This document shows positions 6,282 through 9,630 of a stretch of 9,630 bases of DNA, piece by piece. The position numbers and the translations under genes are program-made. Source of the DNA: an uncultured Bacilli bacterium (lineage in GTDB: Bacteria > Bacillota_I > Bacilli_A > RF39 > UBA660); assembly GCA_934096785.1 (NCBI GenBank), contig CAKONA010000029.1, positions 1 through 9,630 of the forward strand. Direction: 5' to 3'. Below the pieces are notes generated by a model that searched no databases, was not told the DNA's origin, and worked only from the letters and a program-made list of their open reading frames with translations. Every line of letters begins with the position of its first letter. Within the stretch, counting starts at the first letter, position 1.

Positions 6282-7992
6282 AACCTTCCATCTTACTTAG
6301 AAGTTTTTTATGAATACCAGGTTCTACGATATTAAGTGTATTTAATACTATCTCTAGAGAATCTTTGTATTCCCCCTTATTAAATGCTTTTGTACTTGCG
6401 TTTAATCCTGATGCTACTTCTTTATAACTTGTTCTATATCTATTGCCATATACGATGGCCATTTCTGCCATGGCTGCTGTTTTAGTTGTAGTTGAGGCTG
6501 TTTGATATAGTTTTAATGCTAAATCACGAGCTGTATCAACTCTTAGATTTAATGTTTTTATTGATATTGGTTTCTTTTCTATTTCTATTTGTATTTCTTT
6601 AATTGCGTCATATGCTTCTTTAAGTTCAACATAGAATTTATCTGGAATAACTGGAAGATTATAGTCTTTGATTTTGTATTTAGAGTTATTAATTATGTTC
6701 TTTATTTCATATAGTTGATCTCTCGCTCTTGCTTCATCTTCTTTTAGACTTCCTAAATTCTTAAGTGTTGTTTCTAGTTTATCTTCTACTTTAGATAGAG
6801 ATACTGCTACCATTTCGCATTCATTACTTAATTTTGAAAATGGCATTACTTTTGATAAGGTTCTATCATTTATTAATTTGAAACTATCTTTTACTTGTAC
6901 TAGTTCTTTGTTTATTTCATCAATAACCATTATTTCATCATCACTTAAATCGTATGTGTCTTTTAAGTTATCAATTTCTGCGTATAGATTTCTTAGTATT
7001 GAACTTACTTTTACTATTCTATCATTTATATTAATGATTCCTCTTTCATATTCTTTCTTACTACGTTTTTCATTATCAAAGTCACTATATATTGATTCAT
7101 AGTAGTCTACTAAGGTTTTCAAATCAAATACTGAATCTTGTAAGTTAAGTACGTTAAGTCTAGTCATTATTTCACTAATCTTTTTATTAGTTTCTTCGAT
7201 GTTATAGTCGATATTTAAGTATTCAATGTTGTATCCATCTCTTGTCATTCTAGTAGCAATATTCTTAATATCTTTCATTTTCTTAGGAAGTATCATAGTT
7301 GATATTAATACGATAGTTGGTGCTTCATCAATAACAATGCTTATGTTTTGAATCATATCATCTAATGCTTTTACTATTTTACCAAGTTCTTCATATTCAT
7401 GATTTTGAATTGATACTTCGAATGCACTAAATAGTTTATCAATGTTTTCAAATTGTAATTCTATCGGAGAAGATACTTCTTTATAATCATCTTTGTTCTT
7501 GTTATATTTAAATATTACTTCTCTATAAAGGCTCTTTAGTTTAGTTATTGCTTCTCTATTTCTCTCTTCGCTTTCAGTTAAGTCTTTTATTTCTGATAAT
7601 AGTTTTACTGACTTAGCTTTTACATGATATATATGTTTTTCAACTGTGCCTATTTTTATGCTTGCTTCAGTATATTCTTTATTTACACAAAGAGTTTCTA
7701 CTTCAACTAGTTCATCTGTTAGTTTAGGCATGTCTACTTTTTCTATTTTTTCAAATCTTTTTTTCCAGTCTTCTACTTCTTCTTCAATCTTTTTGTTGTT
7801 TGTAAGTTTTGATGCTTTTCCTAGTTCTGCGATTAGGGATGAAGACATTATTAGATTCTTTTCAGTTGTAAGTCTATCTATATTTGATAGTATTTCTTTC
7901 TTCTTTTTACTCTTTATGATAAGTGTTAATATATATAAAAGTATTATTAATATAATAAAAATAATTGCTATGATAATTGTTGTTTTATTCAT
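6280..7992 (-). CDS. ezrA: Septation ring formation regulator EzrA
   Basis: This 570-residue protein is close to the 562 residues of B. subtilis EzrA. A short N-terminus leads into one membrane segment (about residues 4-27, almost entirely Ile/Leu), followed by a Lys cluster and a long cytoplasmic, heptad-rich helical region of spectrin-like repeats that runs to the end. EzrA binds FtsZ at the membrane, limits extra Z-rings and links division to wall synthesis. The diagnostic C-terminal motif YGNRYR is at 515-520, within Ala-Glu-Met-Ala-Ile-Val-Tyr-Gly-Asn-Arg. The ATG at 7992 has a perfect AGGAGG site (8003-7998) five bases upstream. It is the first gene of the operon with spoIIIE, the small anchored protein and deoD. 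It ends in TAG, directly feeding the spoIIIE ribosome binding site. Confidence 0.9.
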   Translation of the reverse strand: MNKTTIIIAIIFIILIILLYILTLIIKSKKKKEILSNIDRLTTEKNLIMSSSLIAELGKASKLTNNKKIEEEVEDWKKRFEKIEKVDMPKLTDELVEVETLCVNKEYTEASIKIGTVEKHIYHVKAKSVKLLSEIKDLTESEERNREAITKLKSLYREVIFKYNKNKDDYKEVSSPIELQFENIDKLFSAFEVSIQNHEYEELGKIVKALDDMIQNISIVIDEAPTIVLISTMILPKKMKDIKNIATRMTRDGYNIEYLNIDYNIEETNKKISEIMTRLNVLNLQDSVFDLKTLVDYYESIYSDFDNEKRSKKEYERGIININDRIVKVSSILRNLYAEIDNLKDTYDLSDDEIMVIDEINKELVQVKDSFKLINDRTLSKVMPFSKLSNECEMVAVSLSKVEDKLETTLKNLGSLKEDEARARDQLYEIKNIINNSKYKIKDYNLPVIPDKFYVELKEAYDAIKEIQIEIEKKPISIKTLNLRVDTARDLALKLYQTASTTTKTAAMAEMAIVYGNRYRTSYKEVASGLNASTKAFNKGEYKDSLEIVLNTLNIVEPGIHKKLLSKMEG

Positions 7993-8008
7993 GCTATCCT
8001 CCTTTTAC

Positions 8009-8017
8009 ATTTTAACA
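8009..8017 (-). promoter_or_regulatory. Extended -10 promoter of the ezrA operon
   Basis: On the minus strand TGTTAAAAT (8017-8009) fits an extended -10 (TG, one base, TAAAAT). There is no recognisable -35 at 16-18 bases, so the TG extension would have to carry recognition. It lies between the upstream terminator and the AGGAGG site of ezrA, which is where a promoter is needed. Confidence 0.45.
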
Positions 8018-8058
8018 CATTTATTGATGTTTTTGTAGTGCTTTTTATTCTAAATTAA

Positions 8059-8089
8059 AAGAATGTTAAGAGTTTTTCATAACATTCTT
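8059..8089 (-). terminator. Intrinsic terminator after the 223-residue gene
   Basis: On the minus strand AAGAATGTTA (8089-8080), an 11-base loop and TAACATTCTT (8068-8059) form a perfect 10-bp stem. It is followed by further Ts (TTAATTT), eight bases after the stop codon. It separates the unknown gene from the ezrA operon. Confidence 0.75.
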
Positions 8090-8097
8090 CGTTTATA

Positions 8098-8769
8098 TTA
8101 TTTTTTAAGTGAGATTACTAAATATTTATTGTTGTTTTTTCTTGATGTTTCTAATTCAAATTCTTCTTCATTATAATCTTTCATTTCGTTTTTTAGTTCT
8201 TGAATTGCTACTTCATATGCTAGTGGTGGGATGTCATCTAGTGTTTTTCCTTCTTTTGGGTAGCAGATAATGTCTTCATTGTTGATTGAAAGTGTTGCAT
8301 TTAACTCTCCTATTTTGAATACTCTGTGTCCTGGATTTGGAACGCATGGATACATAAGTAAGGATTTGCCTTTCTTGTACGCAATCATTTCTCTTAATTG
8401 TGAAATCATGTAATCGATATCTCTTTTTCTTTTGTAAATTTCTATTTTTGATTCTGCAGATAGAGGTCTTTCTGTGTCTTCATAACCTAGAGTGTCATCT
8501 AGTTCTTTTTTTAACTTTTTAATTTGTCTTTCTAGTTCTTCAATTGTGTAATAGTAAAGTGTTTTAAAATCTGGTATAAGGTTTGTTCTTTTGATGAATT
8601 TCTTTGTTCTTTCGTTTTCAATCTTGATGAATTCTCTTGGACTTCTTACATAGCCCATAGTTCCTTTTGTGTCATAGTACATGCTGAGTGAAAAAGTTTT
8701 ATCACTCCTTAATAGTCGCTCTAAATCGATGTTTTGAATATATACTTCGCCATTTGATATTATTTTCAT
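8098..8769 (-). CDS. Hypothetical cytoplasmic protein with a helical hairpin
   Basis: I do not recognise this 223-residue protein. It has no signal peptide or membrane segment. The N-terminal 70 residues look beta-rich and carry basic patches (such as ERTKKFIKR at 53-61). Residues 75-95 and 104-134 are strongly helical and charged, probably an antiparallel coiled-coil hairpin. There follows a Pro-rich turn (YPCVPNPGHRVF, 140-151), a short mixed domain, and an acidic stretch before a final strand (KYLVISLKK). The ATG at 8769 has a perfect AGGAGG site nine bases upstream, a consensus-like promoter overlapping the end of the previous gene, and a good terminator, so it can be a single-gene transcript. 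No catalytic motif is apparent. Confidence 0.8.
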   Translation of the reverse strand: MKIISNGEVYIQNIDLERLLRSDKTFSLSMYYDTKGTMGYVRSPREFIKIENERTKKFIKRTNLIPDFKTLYYYTIEELERQIKKLKKELDDTLGYEDTERPLSAESKIEIYKRKRDIDYMISQLREMIAYKKGKSLLMYPCVPNPGHRVFKIGELNATLSINNEDIICYPKEGKTLDDIPPLAYEVAIQELKNEMKDYNEEEFELETSRKNNNKYLVISLKK

Positions 8770-8794
8770 AATATATATCCTCCTTTGTACCTTT

Positions 8795-8823
8795 ATTATA
8801 TATTATAAACTTATGATTTGCAA
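8795..8823 (-). promoter_or_regulatory. Promoter of the 223-residue gene
   Basis: On the minus strand TTGCAA (8823-8818) and TATAAT (8800-8795) are separated by exactly 17 bases. The -35 begins directly after the stop codon of the upstream gene. No terminator hairpin separates the two genes, so read-through is also possible. Confidence 0.65.
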
Positions 8824-8825
8824 AT
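8816..8825. repeat. 10-bp perfect palindrome over the -35 element
   Basis: ATTTGCAAAT is a perfect gapless palindrome that covers the TTGCAA -35 of the 223-residue gene and touches the stop codon of the 200-residue gene. A palindrome in this place could be an operator, but at 10 bp in AT-rich DNA it may be chance. Confidence 0.4.
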
Positions 8826-9427
8826 TAGTTTCTAATAAACTTTTCTAATGTATTTAATAAATATTCTGGAAATGATATGTACTCTGCGTCTAATATTTCA
8901 CTTACGAATTCTTTGTCTTTTGTATCTATTAATTTGTTTGCTATTCTGTAATAATTTGGTTCATCTAGTACACTTATTAGTTCAGTTAAGTAATAAGTGT
9001 CTTTTGTATCTATAAAGTATGTTTCAAGTTTGTCCATGTCAAATTCATTATTATAGTTAAGTGCTAGTCTCCATAGATAACCTTTATTATCTTCTTTTAT
9101 TAGAGAATCAGCCATATCATTAAAGAATTCTTGATCTATTGTAGGTAGTTTTTTTGAACTAAATGATTCTCCTATCATATTTGCTACATCAAGTGGTGTC
9201 ATAGACTTAGCTGTTTCTTTATAGTATTCATTATTAAGTATATACTCTTCTAGTTCTTCTCTACTTTTATCACTACTAATTATATTATTTACTTCTTTAA
9301 TTATGTTAGAAATCTCTTTTTTATCTTTAGAGTTTTCTTTCATTAATAAATTTAATTTTTCAAGTAGTTCTTCTTCATTAATTTTCTTGTTCAAATATTT
9401 AAAAGTTAGATTTACTATATTCACCAT
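8825..9427 (-). CDS. Hypothetical helical-repeat protein
   Basis: I do not recognise this 200-residue protein. It is soluble, acidic and almost wholly helical by composition. Residues 15-75 look like charged amphipathic helices. The C-terminal part carries two units of about 28 residues starting with IDTKD (139-143 and 167-171), each followed by an aromatic/hydrophobic helix (YYLTELI and EFVSEIL). This suggests a small HEAT/TPR-like stack for protein binding. The ATG at 9427 is only three bases after AGGAGG, while the next codon is GTG with a six-base gap, so the true start may be either one. Its own promoter diverges from that of the tRNA gene. It ends in TAA with the next promoter directly behind it. 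Confidence 0.78.
   Translation of the reverse strand: MVNIVNLTFKYLNKKINEEELLEKLNLLMKENSKDKKEISNIIKEVNNIISSDKSREELEEYILNNEYYKETAKSMTPLDVANMIGESFSSKKLPTIDQEFFNDMADSLIKEDNKGYLWRLALNYNNEFDMDKLETYFIDTKDTYYLTELISVLDEPNYYRIANKLIDTKDKEFVSEILDAEYISFPEYLLNTLEKFIRN
8914..9013. repeat. 16-bp direct repeat inside the helical-repeat gene
   Basis: TGTCTTTTGTATCTAT occurs at 8914-8929 and again at 8998-9013, 84 bases (28 codons) apart and in frame. It encodes the two IDTKD motifs. The exact nucleotide identity suggests a fairly recent internal duplication or strong sequence constraint. Confidence 0.7.
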
Positions 9428-9442
9428 ATACCTCCTAGATAG

Positions 9443-9471
9443 AATATATCTAATTTTTTATTTATTTTCAA
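9443..9471 (-). promoter_or_regulatory. Promoter of the 200-residue gene
   Basis: On the minus strand TTGAAA (9471-9466) and TATATT (9448-9443) are 17 bases apart. A 6-bp inverted repeat (TAGATA/TATCTA, 9436-9452) covers the -10 and start region and may be a small operator or leader hairpin. Confidence 0.5.
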
Positions 9472-9500
9472 CATTTTTTAAATTTTTTTGATTAATTCTA

Positions 9501-9529
9501 TTGATTATAGGTTTTTTATTTGATATAAT
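9501..9529 (+). promoter_or_regulatory. Promoter of tRNA-Met
   Basis: TTGATT (9501-9506), a 17-base spacer and TATAAT (9524-9529) with a TG extension make a near-ideal promoter. T- and A-tracts upstream (9471-9500) could act as an UP element, as is common for stable RNA genes. Transcription would start near 9536, leaving a 5' leader of about 20 bases. Confidence 0.7.
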
Positions 9530-9555
9530 TAACTCACTTGTGAATTAAATGAGAT

Positions 9556-9630
9556 GGCGATGTAGCTCAGTTGGCTAGAGCATCTGGTTCATACCCAGAG
9601 GGTCGAGGGTTCGAATCCCCCCGTCGCTAC
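9556..9630 (+). tRNA. Elongator tRNA-Met (CAU)
   Basis: The cloverleaf folds by hand. The acceptor stem is GGCGATG with CGTCGCT (including G1-U72 and U6-G67 wobbles). The D arm is GCTC/GAGC, the anticodon stem TCTGG/CCAGA has loop TTCATAC with anticodon CAT at 9590-9592, and the T loop is TTCGAAT. The paired first base and an anticodon stem without three G-C pairs argue against initiator tRNA. The overall sequence closely follows the Bacillus elongator tRNA-Met, including the G1-U72 pair. The less likely alternative is a CAU tRNA-Ile. The window ends at the first C of the presumed CCA. The T stem has an A-C mismatch (9606 with 9620). Confidence 0.93.

Noticed and set aside
7646..8038. Plus-strand open frame of 130 codons with apparent membrane segments
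   Set aside because: It is a shadow of the ezrA N-terminus; its hydrophobicity comes from reading the complement of Lys/Asn/Ile-rich coding sequence.
8791..8809. AT-rich near-palindrome around the -10 of the 223-residue gene as a terminator
   Set aside because: It is imperfect, has no G-C pairs and no following T run, and is explained by the TATAAT -10 region.
9454..9500. Runs of T and A as a terminator for a gene reading rightward
   Set aside because: No plus-strand gene ends here and no stem precedes the tracts; an UP element or bent DNA for the tRNA promoter is simpler.
9556..9630. tRNA-Ile (CAU) or initiator tRNA-Met
   Set aside because: The first acceptor pair is present (G-U) and the anticodon stem lacks the three G-C pairs of initiators. 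The sequence follows Bacillus elongator tRNA-Met. A lysidine-type tRNA-Ile is not fully excluded but fits less well.
1..9630. A hidden mobile element, CRISPR array or defence island
   Set aside because: No transposase, integrase, regularly spaced repeats, terminal inverted repeats or target duplications were seen; recognised genes are housekeeping.

Overview
This is an AT-rich (about 30% GC or less by eye) stretch of ordinary bacterial chromosome. AGGAGG-type ribosome binding sites, an EzrA homologue, a SpoIIIE/FtsK translocase and a paired M16 peptidase locus together point to the Bacilli/Mollicutes side of the Firmicutes, probably an uncultured low-GC lineage (RF39-like or Erysipelotrichales-like; inference only). 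Tryptophans I checked are encoded by TGG and all genes read through in the standard code. I saw no IS element, prophage, CRISPR array, toxin-antitoxin pair or other sign of a mobile region.

Layout, right to left, because every protein gene is on the minus strand. At the right edge an elongator tRNA-Met gene (9556-9630, plus strand, cut just before the end of its CCA) has its own strong promoter and diverges from a 200-residue helical-repeat protein of unknown function (9427-8825). A second unknown, of 223 residues (8769-8098), follows behind its own promoter and ends in a clear terminator hairpin. Next comes a tight four-gene operon: ezrA (7992-6280), spoIIIE/ftsK (6270-4042), a 163-residue membrane-anchored unknown (4038-3547) and deoD purine nucleoside phosphorylase (3537-2827), with stop codons, start codons and ribosome binding sites interleaved. 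A hairpin closes it. A second operon carries two M16 peptidase-like genes (2755-1499 and 1499-234) overlapping by one base. At the left edge is the start of another minus-strand gene (173-1), whose 57 visible residues resemble the N-terminal barrel of HerA-type ATPases.

How the genes fit together: ezrA and spoIIIE couple control of the FtsZ ring to clearing DNA from the closing septum, and the small anchored protein between spoIIIE and deoD is a candidate envelope or divisome accessory. deoD is a purine-salvage gene placed at the end of the operon. The two M16 proteins look like a complementary heterodimer, since one keeps the zinc site and the other keeps the arginine/tyrosine substrate-binding pair. 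The nearness of spoIIIE and this M16 pair recalls the spoIIIE-ymfF-ymfH neighbourhood of Bacillus subtilis.

The least routine signals are regulatory. A 10-bp perfect inverted repeat before the leftmost gene would hide its ribosome binding site in read-through RNA but not in RNA from the local promoter lying in the loop. The same 9-base extended -10 sequence recurs at three promoters. A 10-bp perfect palindrome sits on the -35 of the 223-residue gene. I found no convincing new biological system; the best leads are the three unknown proteins and the hairpin/promoter arrangement.
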